From assembly GCF_016424485.1 (NCBI RefSeq), contig NZ_JAELUP010000103.1, forward strand, positions 580,686-644,685: 64,000 nt of DNA, in the 5' to 3' direction. This DNA is from Paenibacillus roseus (GTDB lineage: Bacteria; Bacillota; Bacilli; Paenibacillales; Paenibacillaceae). The position numbers and the translations under genes are program-made. The notes beneath the pieces are model-generated. The model saw nothing but the letters and a program-made list of their open reading frames with translations. It had not been told where the DNA came from and searched no databases. Of the stretch, positions 56,637 to 64,000 are shown in pieces (within the stretch, counting starts at the first letter, position 1; every line of letters begins with the position of its first letter).

Positions 56637-56795
56637 CCTTTCGGGGTCGGGTGAAAATCCCAACCGGCGGTGATCGCTAATCAATTTTTTTGATGGCGTT
56701 AGTCCGTGACCCGTTGTCATTCTTTTGCTTTTTGATGACGGTGGATCTGGTGCAATTCCAGAACCGACAGTATAGTCTGGATGGGAGAAGGGAAA
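56637..56795 (+). ncRNA. FMN riboswitch (RFN element)
   Basis: The conserved blocks are present in order: TTCGGGGTCGGGTGAAAATC, CCAACCGGCGGTGA, AGTCCGTGAC, GGTGGATCTGGTG, ATTCCAGAACCGACAGT and GGATGGGAGAAGG. A variable arm (AATCAATTTTTTTGATGG) is AT-rich. When FMN binds, the RNA should favour the terminator about 100 bases on. This accounts for feedback control of ribDE-BA-H by flavin. Confidence 0.97.
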
Positions 56796-56892
56796 AGCTG
56801 GAGATCAAGTTTTAGTATGCAAGTATGTCTTTTTACAATGACATTGCAGGCTTGTTTGAATTTGCTTTCTAGTTTCTTTTCAATCAAACCAT

Positions 56893-56928
56893 CCCCCCGA
56901 AGGCGTCAAGACGCTATTGGGGGTTTTT
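56893..56928 (+). terminator. Riboswitch-controlled terminator before ribD
   Basis: CCCCC and GCGTC pair with GACGC and GGGGG, followed by five T. The GGGGG arm is also the only purine-rich ribosome-binding candidate for the ribD GTG start, so folding of the terminator would also hide the initiation site. Confidence 0.92.
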
Positions 56929-58047
56929 GTGTTGCTGGACAGTATCAATGACGAATACTATATGAGGTTGGCTCTTGAACTGGCAGCTAAAGCGAAAGGG
57001 CAGACCGGCATTAATCCGATCGTTGGCTGCGTCGTTGTCAAGGCTGGACGAATTATAGGCGTTGGCACACATCTCAAGCGCGGCACCGGACATGCCGAGG
57101 TGCATGCCCTTGCTATGGCAGGCAGCGAGTCGGCGGGCGCTACGGTTTATGTCACTCTGGAGCCATGCAGCCACCACGGGTTGACGCCGCCATGCTGCGA
57201 ACGGATTATCCAGTCAGGAGCGGCGCGGGTCGTAATTGCGATGGTCGACCCTAATCCGAAGGTATCCGGCCGCGGTGTCTCCCGGCTGCGTGAACAGGGC
57301 ATCGAGGTTGAGGCAGGTGTGCTGGAAGCCGAAGCGAGGAAGCTCAATGAAGCATTCATGAAGTATATTGTCACGGGTATGCCTTTTGTCACCCTGAAAA
57401 CAGCCAGTACGCTCGATGGCAAAATAGCCGCCAAAAGCGGTGACAGCCAATGGGTCACAGGCCCTGAGGCCAGAGAGCTTGTTCATACAATGCGCCATCA
57501 ACACGATGGCATTATGGTTGGCGTCTCTACAGTACTGGCCGATGATCCCCAGCTGACAACCCGACTCCCTGTTCCAGCTCTTCATCCGGTACGAATTATT
57601 GCAGATTCCAAACTTCGAATGCCGCTATCTTCGCAAATGCTCCATAACAGGGAAGCGGAAACGATTATTCTGACGACGGAGCAGGCTGACCCGGAGCGTA
57701 TTCGGGCTTTGGAGGCAACGGGTGCAAAGGTGCTCCCTTGCGGGACAGGGGAGCATGTGGATTTAAAAGCTGCGCTAAAAAGACTGGCCGAGCTGGATAT
57801 TGGCTCTATCCTGCTTGAAGGTGGCGGCCGTTTGAACGGAGCCATGCTGGAGGCGCAACTGGTTGACAAAATGATTCTTTTCTTTGCCCCGAAGATTATT
57901 GGCGGCCAGACCGCCCCGGTCAGCTTTTCCCTTGATGGGTGGAACCGTATGGCAGATGCGGTTCGGCTTGGCGGCATGCAGGCAGAGCAGGTTGGAGAGG
58001 ACTTATGCATTACGGGATATCCGGTCTACCCGGCTAGCTCGAATTAA
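56929..58047 (+). CDS. ribD: Riboflavin biosynthesis deaminase/reductase RibD
   Basis: Bifunctional: deaminates then reduces the pyrimidine intermediate from GTP. 372 aa. The deaminase half has the zinc ligands HAEVHAL near 52 and PCSHHGLTPPC near 77-86; the reductase half begins near 150 (PFVTLKTASTLDGKIAAKSGDSQWVTG) with LLEGGGRLNGAML. The start is GTG 56929 (TTG 56932 and ATG 56962 are possible); GGGGG of the terminator is five bases upstream. It is the first gene of ribD-ribE-ribBA-ribH. Confidence 0.94.
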   Translation: MLLDSINDEYYMRLALELAAKAKGQTGINPIVGCVVVKAGRIIGVGTHLKRGTGHAEVHALAMAGSESAGATVYVTLEPCSHHGLTPPCCERIIQSGAARVVIAMVDPNPKVSGRGVSRLREQGIEVEAGVLEAEARKLNEAFMKYIVTGMPFVTLKTASTLDGKIAAKSGDSQWVTGPEARELVHTMRHQHDGIMVGVSTVLADDPQLTTRLPVPALHPVRIIADSKLRMPLSSQMLHNREAETIILTTEQADPERIRALEATGAKVLPCGTGEHVDLKAALKRLAELDIGSILLEGGGRLNGAMLEAQLVDKMILFFAPKIIGGQTAPVSFSLDGWNRMADAVRLGGMQAEQVGEDLCITGYPVYPASSN

Positions 58048-58059
58048 GGAGGGAAAGCG

Positions 58060-58722
58060 ATGTTTACCGGTCTGATTGAGGAAATCGGCACCTTGCAAGG
58101 TGTTCGTCAGCAGGGCGAGGCGCTGGTGCTTGCAATCGGGGCTTCCAAAGTATTGGAAGGCGTCCAATTGGGTGACAGTATCGCAATCAACGGGGTTTGT
58201 CTGACCGTCATCTCGTTTACAGGCAGTTCTTTCAGCGTCGACGTCGTACCGCAGACGTATAGACATACGAATCTGGGCACACTTCAAAATGGACAGCCTG
58301 TCAATCTTGAACGGGCGATGGCTGCAAACGGCCGTTTCGGCGGACATATTGTCCAAGGCCACGTGGACGGGATCGGCATCATCCGCGCGCGCGAATCAGA
58401 AGGCAATGCCGTCATATTCCAGATTGAACCGGCCGAAGATCGGCTGATGCGCCATGTTATTCCGCAGGGATCGGTGACCTTGGATGGCATCAGCCTGACT
58501 GTAGCCAAAGCAGCCGGCAATCGGTTTAGCGTCTCCATTATTCCGCACACCTTGCAGGAAACTGCATTGCAGTGGAAGCGAGCCGGGGATACGGTTAATA
58601 TTGAGACGGATATATTGGGAAAATATGTGGACCATCTGCTTGGAATGGGGCGTGCGGATCAGGGTGTTTCTTCAAAGGGGAAGATGACGACCGCCTTTCT
58701 TAGCGAGCATGGATTTTTATAA
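58060..58722 (+). CDS. ribE: Riboflavin synthase alpha chain RibE
   Basis: Dismutation of 6,7-dimethyl-8-ribityllumazine to riboflavin. 220 aa of two similar lumazine-binding halves: MFTGLIEEIGTL, SIAINGVCLTV, VNLERA, GGHIVQGHVDG, then TLDGISLTV and VNIETDILGKYV. AAGGAGG precedes the ATG. It is 12 bases after ribD. Confidence 0.97.
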   Translation: MFTGLIEEIGTLQGVRQQGEALVLAIGASKVLEGVQLGDSIAINGVCLTVISFTGSSFSVDVVPQTYRHTNLGTLQNGQPVNLERAMAANGRFGGHIVQGHVDGIGIIRARESEGNAVIFQIEPAEDRLMRHVIPQGSVTLDGISLTVAKAAGNRFSVSIIPHTLQETALQWKRAGDTVNIETDILGKYVDHLLGMGRADQGVSSKGKMTTAFLSEHGFL

Positions 58723-58743
58723 GATCTACAGGAGGGGATGTCA

Positions 58744-59982
58744 ATGAATCAGCCACAACCGTTTGATTTGATCGAGGATGCCATATATGATCTGATTCTG
58801 GGCAAACCCATCATTGTCGTCGACGATGAGGACAGGGAAAATGAAGGAGATTTGATTGCACTTGCTGATCGCGTAACACCAGAGGTCATCAATTTTATGA
58901 TCACTGAAGCAAGAGGATTGGTCTGTGTGCCGATTACGCAGGAGCGTGCTGAACAGCTTGAACTGCCGCCGATGGTCAATCATAATACAGATTACCATGG
59001 GACCGCCTTTACCGTATCGGTGGACCATATCTCGACGACGACCGGCATTTCGGCGCATGAGCGGGCGATGACAGTGAAATCACTGATTGACCCAAAATCC
59101 GGACCGGCAGACTATCGCAGACCGGGACATATCTTTCCGTTGATTGCCAAGGAGGGCGGGGTTTTGCGTCGCGCAGGACATACGGAAGCTGCTATTGATC
59201 TGGCAAAAATGAGCGGGGCCAAGCCTGGAGCCGTCATTTGTGAAATTATTAATGAGGACGGAACGATGTCCAGATTGCCGGATTTGCTGAAATTCAAGGA
59301 AAAACATCAGTTGAAACTGATTACAATCCGCGATCTGATCCAGTACCGGAACAGCAAGGAAAAGCTGGTCACTCGGGAGGTAGAGGTCAGACTTCCGACG
59401 GATTTTGGCACATTCCGTGCTGTTGCTTATACCAATGAAGTAGACGGCAAGGAACATGTGGCGCTGGTCAAGGGGCAAATCCGCGAGTCGGATCCGGTGC
59501 TGGTGCGGGTTCACTCCGAATGCCTTACCGGAGATGTTTTCCACTCCCATCGTTGCGACTGCGGCCCGCAGCTTGAAGCGGCATTAAAGCAGATCAGCGA
59601 TGAGGGACAGGGGGTTTTGCTGTACATGCGCCAGGAAGGCAGGGGAATCGGCCTTATTAATAAATTGAAAGCCTATGTGCTTCAAGAGCAGGGATTGGAC
59701 ACTGTAGAGGCGAATATTAAACTTGGATTTCCGGCCGATCTGCGGGATTACGGCATCGGGGCGCAAATATTGAAGGATCTTGGCGTTCGCAAGCTGCGGC
59801 TGCTGACGAACAACCCTCGTAAAATAAAAGGGCTGGAAGGCTATGGGCTTGAGATTGTTGAGCGCGTTCCGTTGCAAATGCAGGAGAACGAAGATAATAC
59901 CGCTTATCTGCATACCAAGCAAAAAAAGCTCGGGCATATGCTCCGCTTTGAAGATACAGAAATAACAAACATCGAACAATAA
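58744..59982 (+). CDS. ribBA: 3,4-dihydroxy-2-butanone 4-phosphate synthase / GTP cyclohydrolase II
   Basis: Fusion enzyme supplying both precursors of the lumazine. 412 aa. RibB half: DDEDRENEGDLI near 32, TGISAHERAMT, GHIFPLIAKEGGVLRRAGHTEA. RibA half from about 205: HSECLTGDVFHSHRCDCGPQ (zinc Cys) near 256 and MRQEGRGIGLINK near 298. ATG 58744 is chosen because GGAGGGG (58731-58737) touches the ATG at 58738. Confidence 0.97.
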   Translation: MNQPQPFDLIEDAIYDLILGKPIIVVDDEDRENEGDLIALADRVTPEVINFMITEARGLVCVPITQERAEQLELPPMVNHNTDYHGTAFTVSVDHISTTTGISAHERAMTVKSLIDPKSGPADYRRPGHIFPLIAKEGGVLRRAGHTEAAIDLAKMSGAKPGAVICEIINEDGTMSRLPDLLKFKEKHQLKLITIRDLIQYRNSKEKLVTREVEVRLPTDFGTFRAVAYTNEVDGKEHVALVKGQIRESDPVLVRVHSECLTGDVFHSHRCDCGPQLEAALKQISDEGQGVLLYMRQEGRGIGLINKLKAYVLQEQGLDTVEANIKLGFPADLRDYGIGAQILKDLGVRKLRLLTNNPRKIKGLEGYGLEIVERVPLQMQENEDNTAYLHTKQKKLGHMLRFEDTEITNIEQ

Positions 59983-59999
59983 GAGAGGCGGAAAAGAAG

Positions 60000-60470
60000 A
60001 TGACAAAAATTTATGAAGGACATTTAGTGTCCAAAGGGTTAAAATATGGTATTGTAGCAGGAAGGTTCAATGAATTTATTACGAGCAAGCTGGTATCCGG
60101 CGCACTGGACTGCCTGAAGCGCCACGGGGCTGAAGATTCCGAGATTGAGCTTGCATGGGTGCCGGGGGCATTCGAAATCCCATTGATTGCTCAGAAGCTG
60201 GCTGAGAGCGGCAAGTATGATGCTGTCATCACATTGGGAGCCGTTATTCGAGGATCAACGCCGCATTTTGACTATGTGTGCAATGAAGCGGCCAAAGGCG
60301 TTGCAGCGATTGGACTTAAAACAGGCGTGCCGGCGGTTTTTGGCGTGCTGACCACAGATTCGATTGAGCAGGCCGTAGAGCGTGCGGGAACCAAAGCCGG
60401 CAACAAAGGCTGGGAGGCGGCTGCTACTGCAATCGAAATGGCAAATTTAACGAGGGCTTTGCAGGAATAG
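60000..60470 (+). CDS. ribH: 6,7-dimethyl-8-ribityllumazine synthase
   Basis: Icosahedral lumazine synthase, 156 aa. GIVAGRFNEFITSKLVSGAL, WVPGAFEIPLIAQKLA, GAVIRGSTPHFDYVCNEAAKG and FGVLTTDSIEQAVERAGTKAGNKG are typical, including the catalytic His in TPHFD. GAGGCGG precedes the ATG. It is the last rib gene; scpA follows after 22 bases with no terminator visible. Confidence 0.97.
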   Translation: MTKIYEGHLVSKGLKYGIVAGRFNEFITSKLVSGALDCLKRHGAEDSEIELAWVPGAFEIPLIAQKLAESGKYDAVITLGAVIRGSTPHFDYVCNEAAKGVAAIGLKTGVPAVFGVLTTDSIEQAVERAGTKAGNKGWEAAATAIEMANLTRALQE

Positions 60471-60492
60471 CCTTGGCAGGAGGATCATAGTT

Positions 60493-61275
60493 GTGACGGT
60501 GCTTTATAAGCTGGAGGCCTTTGAGGGTCCGCTCGATTTGCTGCTTCACCTGATAGACAAAGCGGAAATAGATATCCATGAAGTATCGATAAGTGAAATC
60601 ACGGATCAGTACATGGAATATTTGGGCGCTATGCAGGAACTTGAGCTTGATGTTACAAGCGAGTTCCTCGTTATGGCGGCTACGCTGTTGTCGATCAAGA
60701 GCAGGCAGCTTCTGCCCAGGCCGCCGCTTGAGCCGGAACATTTTGACGATTGGATGGACGACGATGGACTTGATCCGCAGGACGAACTGATACAGAAGCT
60801 CGTCGAATATCGGAAATATAAGCAAATTTCCGAGCAGCTGCGAGAGAAGGAACACGAGCGCAGTCTGGTCTATACAAAGGAGCCTGAGGATTTGACGCCG
60901 TTCATGCCTACGGCTCCCAGCAATCCTGTGAAGGGCCTGGAGGTTGCCGATTTGATTGCGGCATTTCAAAAGGCACTGAAGAGGGCGGCAAGACGAGCGT
61001 TTGTCGCAACCGTCAAACGGGATGAAATATCGGTCAAGGACAGGATTAACGATATTGTGGATTTGCTGCGTGAACACGAAACGGTAAGGTTCTCGCGGCT
61101 TGTCCGCGCTGATATGGAGCGGCATGAGATTGTCGTTACGTTCCTGGCCATATTGGAGCTGATGAAAATGAAGCAAATCCGCTGCTTCCAGCACCAGTTG
61201 TTTGAGGATATTGTAATTCATTGGAGAGGGGAAGCGGCAGAAAGTGGATTTTCAGAACTTGAAATCGATTATTGA
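60493..61275 (+). CDS. scpA: Segregation and condensation protein A
   Basis: Kleisin of the SMC-ScpAB condensin, 260 aa. YKLEAFEGPLDLLLHLIDKAEIDI opens the protein (SMC neck-binding part), and a C-terminal winged helix contains VTFLAILELMKMKQIRCFQ. GTG at 60493 has AGGAGG nine bases upstream. It overlaps scpB by 32 bases. It may be partly cotranscribed with the rib genes. Confidence 0.95.
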   Translation: MTVLYKLEAFEGPLDLLLHLIDKAEIDIHEVSISEITDQYMEYLGAMQELELDVTSEFLVMAATLLSIKSRQLLPRPPLEPEHFDDWMDDDGLDPQDELIQKLVEYRKYKQISEQLREKEHERSLVYTKEPEDLTPFMPTAPSNPVKGLEVADLIAAFQKALKRAARRAFVATVKRDEISVKDRINDIVDLLREHETVRFSRLVRADMERHEIVVTFLAILELMKMKQIRCFQHQLFEDIVIHWRGEAAESGFSELEIDY

Positions 61276-61897
61276 AGGTTTGCTTTTTTTAGCTGGCGAG
61301 GAAGGCCTGAGTGCCAAGCAATTGGCTGAAATCGTTGGCTATGACGCCCCTTTGGTCAGGGATTTGATCTATGATATGAGGCAAGACTTAATCAATAACA
61401 ATCGGGGTATTCGAATCGCCGAAGTAGCCGGCAATTTTCGGCTTACAACCAACCCGGAGCATGCCCCGTACTTTGAGAAGCTGGCCTATTCGCCCGGCCG
61501 TTCCAGTCTGTCACAGGCGGCGCTGGAGACGCTCTCGATTGTCGCTTACCGACAACCGATCACAAGAATCGACATTGAAGAAATCCGCGGTGTTAAAAGC
61601 GAGAGACCGTTGCATACGCTTGTAGCAAAGGACTTGATCGAAGAAGTGGGACGGGCTGATGCAATCGGCAGACCGATTCTGTATGGTACGACTAAAGCGT
61701 TCCTGGACTATTTCGGACTGGCCAGCCTAAAAGCACTTCCCGAACCCGGAGCGCTCGAACTTAACGATTTGCTTGATGAACAGACGGATTCTTTGTTCGA
61801 CAGACTGGACAAGCGGGATGACCGGCAGCTGATTCTGGATGAAATTCCAGCCTTCGGCAGCGAAATTGCCGTAGCTTTTGAAGACGAGAAAGAATGA
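61244..61897 (+). CDS. scpB: Segregation and condensation protein B
   Basis: Two-winged-helix kleisin partner, 217 aa. KSIIEGLLFLAGEEGLSAKQLAE, LSQAALETLSIVAYRQPITRIDIEEIRGV and GRPILYGTTKAFLDYFGLASLKALPE are family hallmarks. The GTG start lies within scpA, preceded by GGAGAGGGG. Its acidic tail (GSEIAVAFEDEKE) is typical. Confidence 0.95.
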   Translation: MDFQNLKSIIEGLLFLAGEEGLSAKQLAEIVGYDAPLVRDLIYDMRQDLINNNRGIRIAEVAGNFRLTTNPEHAPYFEKLAYSPGRSSLSQAALETLSIVAYRQPITRIDIEEIRGVKSERPLHTLVAKDLIEEVGRADAIGRPILYGTTKAFLDYFGLASLKALPEPGALELNDLLDEQTDSLFDRLDKRDDRQLILDEIPAFGSEIAVAFEDEKE

Positions 61898-61920
61898 GAT
61901 TTGCCTGACAGGCCATACTA
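61892..61920 (+). promoter_or_regulatory. Candidate SigG/SigF promoter of ytfIJ
   Basis: GAATG, 17 bases, CATACTA: full match to both SigG elements, spacer one base short. Read as SigF, the -10 GGCCATACTA matches 9/10 but the -35 is weak. B. subtilis ytfJ is a forespore gene. The site overlaps the scpB stop. Confidence 0.6.
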
Positions 61921-61958
61921 TATCCAACCAGCAATAGGGAAACGAGGTGGAGTCTGAT

Positions 61959-62645
61959 ATGCTTCACACAGGTTGGATAGTATGGACGGCGGCAGGTCTT
62001 TTTTTTATGCTTCTGATTGTTGCGGCAAGCTCTGAAATCGTGTTTACAAGCCAATTTTTGCGTAAAAGCGATAATGATCATTTTGTTGTTCGCATCCATG
62101 CCTTATACGGAATGATAAACTACAAACTTGAGATTCCGCTGTTCCGGTTCAAGGAGGGCAATATCGAGTTTCTTCAAGAAAAAAGGAACTCCTATATGAT
62201 TGGGGAAAACAAAAATAAAGGCGAGCACAAGGTAGGCGTGGAAACTGTAATGCGCAAACTGGATGAAGCAAGAACCTTGCTGCGGTATACGGATCATTTT
62301 ACGGTTTGGCTGCGCAAAACTTTGTCCCATGTACGAATTGCTTCATGGGAATGGAACACGACAGTTGGCGCCGGAGATGCGGTATGGACCGCGATGACAA
62401 CAGGCATGCTTTGGTCTGCTCAGACGGCGCTCCTTGGCGTGCTTTCTCAATTTATGAGGCTGACTGTTGAGCCGCAAACCCGCGTGCAGCCGCTGTATAA
62501 CCAAACGTATTTTTCCACTGAATGGTCCTGCATAGCTAAAATGAGCTTCGGATATGCTATTCTTGCCGGACTAAAGCTTTTGGTTCGCATTAAAAAGGTG
62601 AAAGGAGGCTTTACAGTATGGCAGAACATCCTATTCAAGGCTTAA
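61959..62645 (+). CDS. ytfI: DUF2953 membrane protein (YtfI)
   Basis: 228-aa protein with an N-terminal transmembrane helix (WIVWTAAGLFFMLLIVAAS) and a second hydrophobic region near 150-170. YWSWEWNT-like ASWEWNTTVGAGDAVWTAMTTGMLW is the conserved DUF2953 patch. Function unknown; it precedes ytfJ in Bacillus. GAGGTGG is eight bases before ATG 61959. It overlaps ytfJ by 28 bases. Confidence 0.88.
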   Translation: MLHTGWIVWTAAGLFFMLLIVAASSEIVFTSQFLRKSDNDHFVVRIHALYGMINYKLEIPLFRFKEGNIEFLQEKRNSYMIGENKNKGEHKVGVETVMRKLDEARTLLRYTDHFTVWLRKTLSHVRIASWEWNTTVGAGDAVWTAMTTGMLWSAQTALLGVLSQFMRLTVEPQTRVQPLYNQTYFSTEWSCIAKMSFGYAILAGLKLLVRIKKVKGGFTVWQNILFKA

Positions 62646-63079
62646 TGCAGACCGCAATGGAAAATATTAAAGAAATGGTGGATGTTAATACAATCGTCGG
62701 TGATCCGGTTCAAACTCCAGATGGTAGTGTTATTATGCCGATCTCTAAAGTAGGGTTTGGTTTTGTAGCCGGAGGCAGCGATATTCGTACCGAGCATTCC
62801 GATCATCATCAGCATGGCACGGATGCGCATAACGCCTCCGTATCCTTGCCGTTTGGTGGAGGAAGCGGGGGCGGCGTATCGATTACGCCAATCGCTTTTC
62901 TCGTTGTTGGCACTCAAGGAGTGAAGGTTGTGCCGCTGGACAACCAGACACATCTGATCGAGCGTGTGATCGATTCCGCGCCGAAAGTATTCGATAAAAT
63001 TCAAACGATGTTCAAGCATAACGGTACAACCGGCGCGGACATCAGCGATTCCACGGTCCTGATTGCCGATACCGAATAA
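62618..63079 (+). CDS. ytfJ: Spore protein YtfJ (GerW family)
   Basis: 153-aa protein; in B. subtilis it is a forespore protein affecting germination. IQGLMQTAMENIKEMVDVNTIVG and VIMPISKVGFGFVAGG are family signatures; a central His/Asp-rich part (SDHHQHGTDAH) precedes the Gly-rich GGGSGGGVSITPIAFLVV. The His-rich insert could bind metal, which I infer only. AAAGGAGG precedes the ATG. Confidence 0.94.
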   Translation: MAEHPIQGLMQTAMENIKEMVDVNTIVGDPVQTPDGSVIMPISKVGFGFVAGGSDIRTEHSDHHQHGTDAHNASVSLPFGGGSGGGVSITPIAFLVVGTQGVKVVPLDNQTHLIERVIDSAPKVFDKIQTMFKHNGTTGADISDSTVLIADTE

Positions 63080-63129
63080 GCGTATTATCCGGATAAGTCT
63101 GTTAAAAACTTATTTGCCAAGCAGCATAG

Positions 63130-63164
63130 ACGCCGAAATCCCTCTTGAGGGTTTCGGCGTTTTT
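63130..63164 (+). terminator. Rho-independent terminator after ytfJ
   Basis: ACGCCGAAA pairs with TTTCGGCGT, with an inner CCCTC/GAGGG stem, followed by five T. Confidence 0.94.
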
Positions 63165-63208
63165 ATATTGCCCTCGGCAAGGAATTTGTTGTGAACGAGG
63201 GCGAGGGG

Positions 63209-63237
63209 ACATAAGCTCAATTCTAGGCACATATAAT
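63209..63237 (+). promoter_or_regulatory. Candidate SigE promoter of dacB
   Basis: ACATAAG, 14 bases, CATATAAT: 4/7 and 7/8 against the SigE consensus with ideal spacing. B. subtilis dacB is SigE-dependent. The CATATAAT also contains a SigA-like TATAAT, so vegetative use cannot be excluded. Confidence 0.5.
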
Positions 63238-63314
63238 GTACAAGACCCTGATGACAAGCAGTGGCTTGGGAAGAAAGTATTCGTGAACATTTGGTTGAAA
63301 GCGAGGAATGACGG

Positions 63315-64000
63315 GTGGTAATTAGGCGAACTGGCAATCGCGCAACAATCGCAATAATATGGTTATGTATATTGGGACTGCTGTCCGTTACCGGCGGAGT
63401 GCCTTATGTCGAAGCGAGCAAAGCCCCAGAAGCTCCGGGTGTTCATGCCAAGGCGGCAGCACTGGTTGATGTGGCATCCGGACGAATCCTCTTTTCTCAA
63501 AACGGCGATGAACAGATGCTGATTGCAAGTCTGACTAAAATTATGACAGCCATTGTCGCGATAGAGCATGGAAATCTGTCCGACACCGTCAAGGTGAGCA
63601 AACGGGCATTCGGCAAGGAGGGCTCGTCCATCTACTTGAAACTGGGCGAGGAAATGACTCTGCAAAACATGTTGTACGGATTGATGCTGCGCTCGGGGAA
63701 TGATGCGGCGACGGCAATTGCCGAGCATGTAGGCGGCTCAGAAGAGGGTTTTGTCGTGCTTATGAATGAGAAAGCCAAGTGGCTGGGCCTGGAGCATACC
63801 CATTTTACAAATCCGCACGGTCTTGATCACAAGGAGCATTATTCGACGGCCAATGATTTGGCCAAGCTTGCGGCCTATGCGCTGCGGAACAATGATTTCC
63901 GTGAAATCGTGAAAACAAAGACAAAACAAGTAGGGGAACGGGACTATTCCTGGAAGAATAAAAACAAAATGCTCTTTATGTACGAAGGGGCGGACGGGGT
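63315..64000 (+). CDS. dacB: D-alanyl-D-alanine carboxypeptidase DacB (5' part)
   Basis: The gene runs off the right edge; 228 codons are visible. The GTG start lies about seven bases after GAGGA, just after an in-frame TGA. A signal segment (TIAIIWLCILGLLSVTGG) is followed by the DD-peptidase domain: catalytic ASLTKIM with Ser72 and Lys75, and LRSGNDAATAIAEH near 131. The KTG motif should lie just beyond the edge, after YEGADG. I call it DacB (sporulation PBP5*) because it follows scpAB-ytfIJ and has a SigE-like promoter; dacF is the second such gene here. Confidence 0.88.
   Translation, partial: MVIRRTGNRATIAIIWLCILGLLSVTGGVPYVEASKAPEAPGVHAKAAALVDVASGRILFSQNGDEQMLIASLTKIMTAIVAIEHGNLSDTVKVSKRAFGKEGSSIYLKLGEEMTLQNMLYGLMLRSGNDAATAIAEHVGGSEEGFVVLMNEKAKWLGLEHTHFTNPHGLDHKEHYSTANDLAKLAAYALRNNDFREIVKTKTKQVGERDYSWKNKNKMLFMYEGADG

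Noticed and set aside
1..64000. CRISPR arrays, tRNA or rRNA genes, prophage or insertion sequences
   Set aside because: No regularly spaced direct repeats, no cloverleaf or rRNA signatures, and no transposase, integrase (other than XerD) or phage genes were seen.

Overview
This window looks like a core chromosomal segment of an endospore-forming Firmicute, most probably Paenibacillus or a close relative in the Paenibacillaceae. The evidence is Gram-positive PolC of standard length (1437 aa), strong GGAGG ribosome-binding sites with many TTG and GTG starts, dense sporulation genes (dpaAB, spoIIIE, sleB, spoIIM, spoIIAA-AB-sigF, spoVAA-AB-AF, ytfJ, dacF, dacB), and gene order close to but distinct from Bacillus subtilis. 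I see no rRNA, tRNA, CRISPR array, prophage or transposase gene.

Block 1 (about 0.2-39.2 kb) is the polC-to-cinA segment: polC; the translation and RNA operon rimP-nusA-rnpM-rplGA-infB-rbfA-nrnA-truB-ribF; rpsO; pnp; a sporulation polysaccharide deacetylase; mlpA-dut; dipicolinate synthase dpaAB; dapG-dapA; an RNase J; tepA-ylzJ; spoIIIE; sleB; the ymfF-ymfH-ymfI-ymfJ-ymfK-rodZ-yajQ series; rimO-pgsA; cinA. Compared with B. subtilis, asd is missing between dpaB and dapG, and recA does not follow cinA.

Block 2 (about 39.3-64 kb) matches the nudF-to-dacB segment: mciZ (a tiny reverse-strand cell-division inhibitor gene), nudF, an EndoQ-like PHP nuclease, spoIIM, fur, a reverse-strand subtilase, ald, yqzK, xerD, punA, a Spo0E-like protein, dacF, spoIIAA-AB-sigF, a reduced spoVA operon (AA, AB, AF only), lysA, ppiB, an FMN-riboswitch-controlled ribDE-BA-H operon, scpAB, ytfIJ and the 5' part of dacB.

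The genes mostly work on information processing (replication, transcription, ribosome maturation, RNA decay) and on sporulation. Reading intergenic DNA against published B. subtilis sigma-factor consensuses gives a consistent developmental programme: SigH with Spo0A-box-like sites before spoIIAA; SigE-like sites before ylxY, spoIIM and dacB; SigG-like sites (gHATR-17/18-CATACTA) before tepA, sleB, spoVAA and ytfI; and a full SigK match before dpaA. These are pattern matches by eye, not experiments.

The least explained structure is a repeated intergenic element. A 117-bp sequence at the left edge (before polC) recurs at 39644-39760 (before nudF) at about 87% identity. The second copy is the right half of a palindrome of nearly 200 bp, and a diverged core lies before cinA. 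No defence system or exotic pathway was found; the palindromic repeat is the best candidate for something undescribed.
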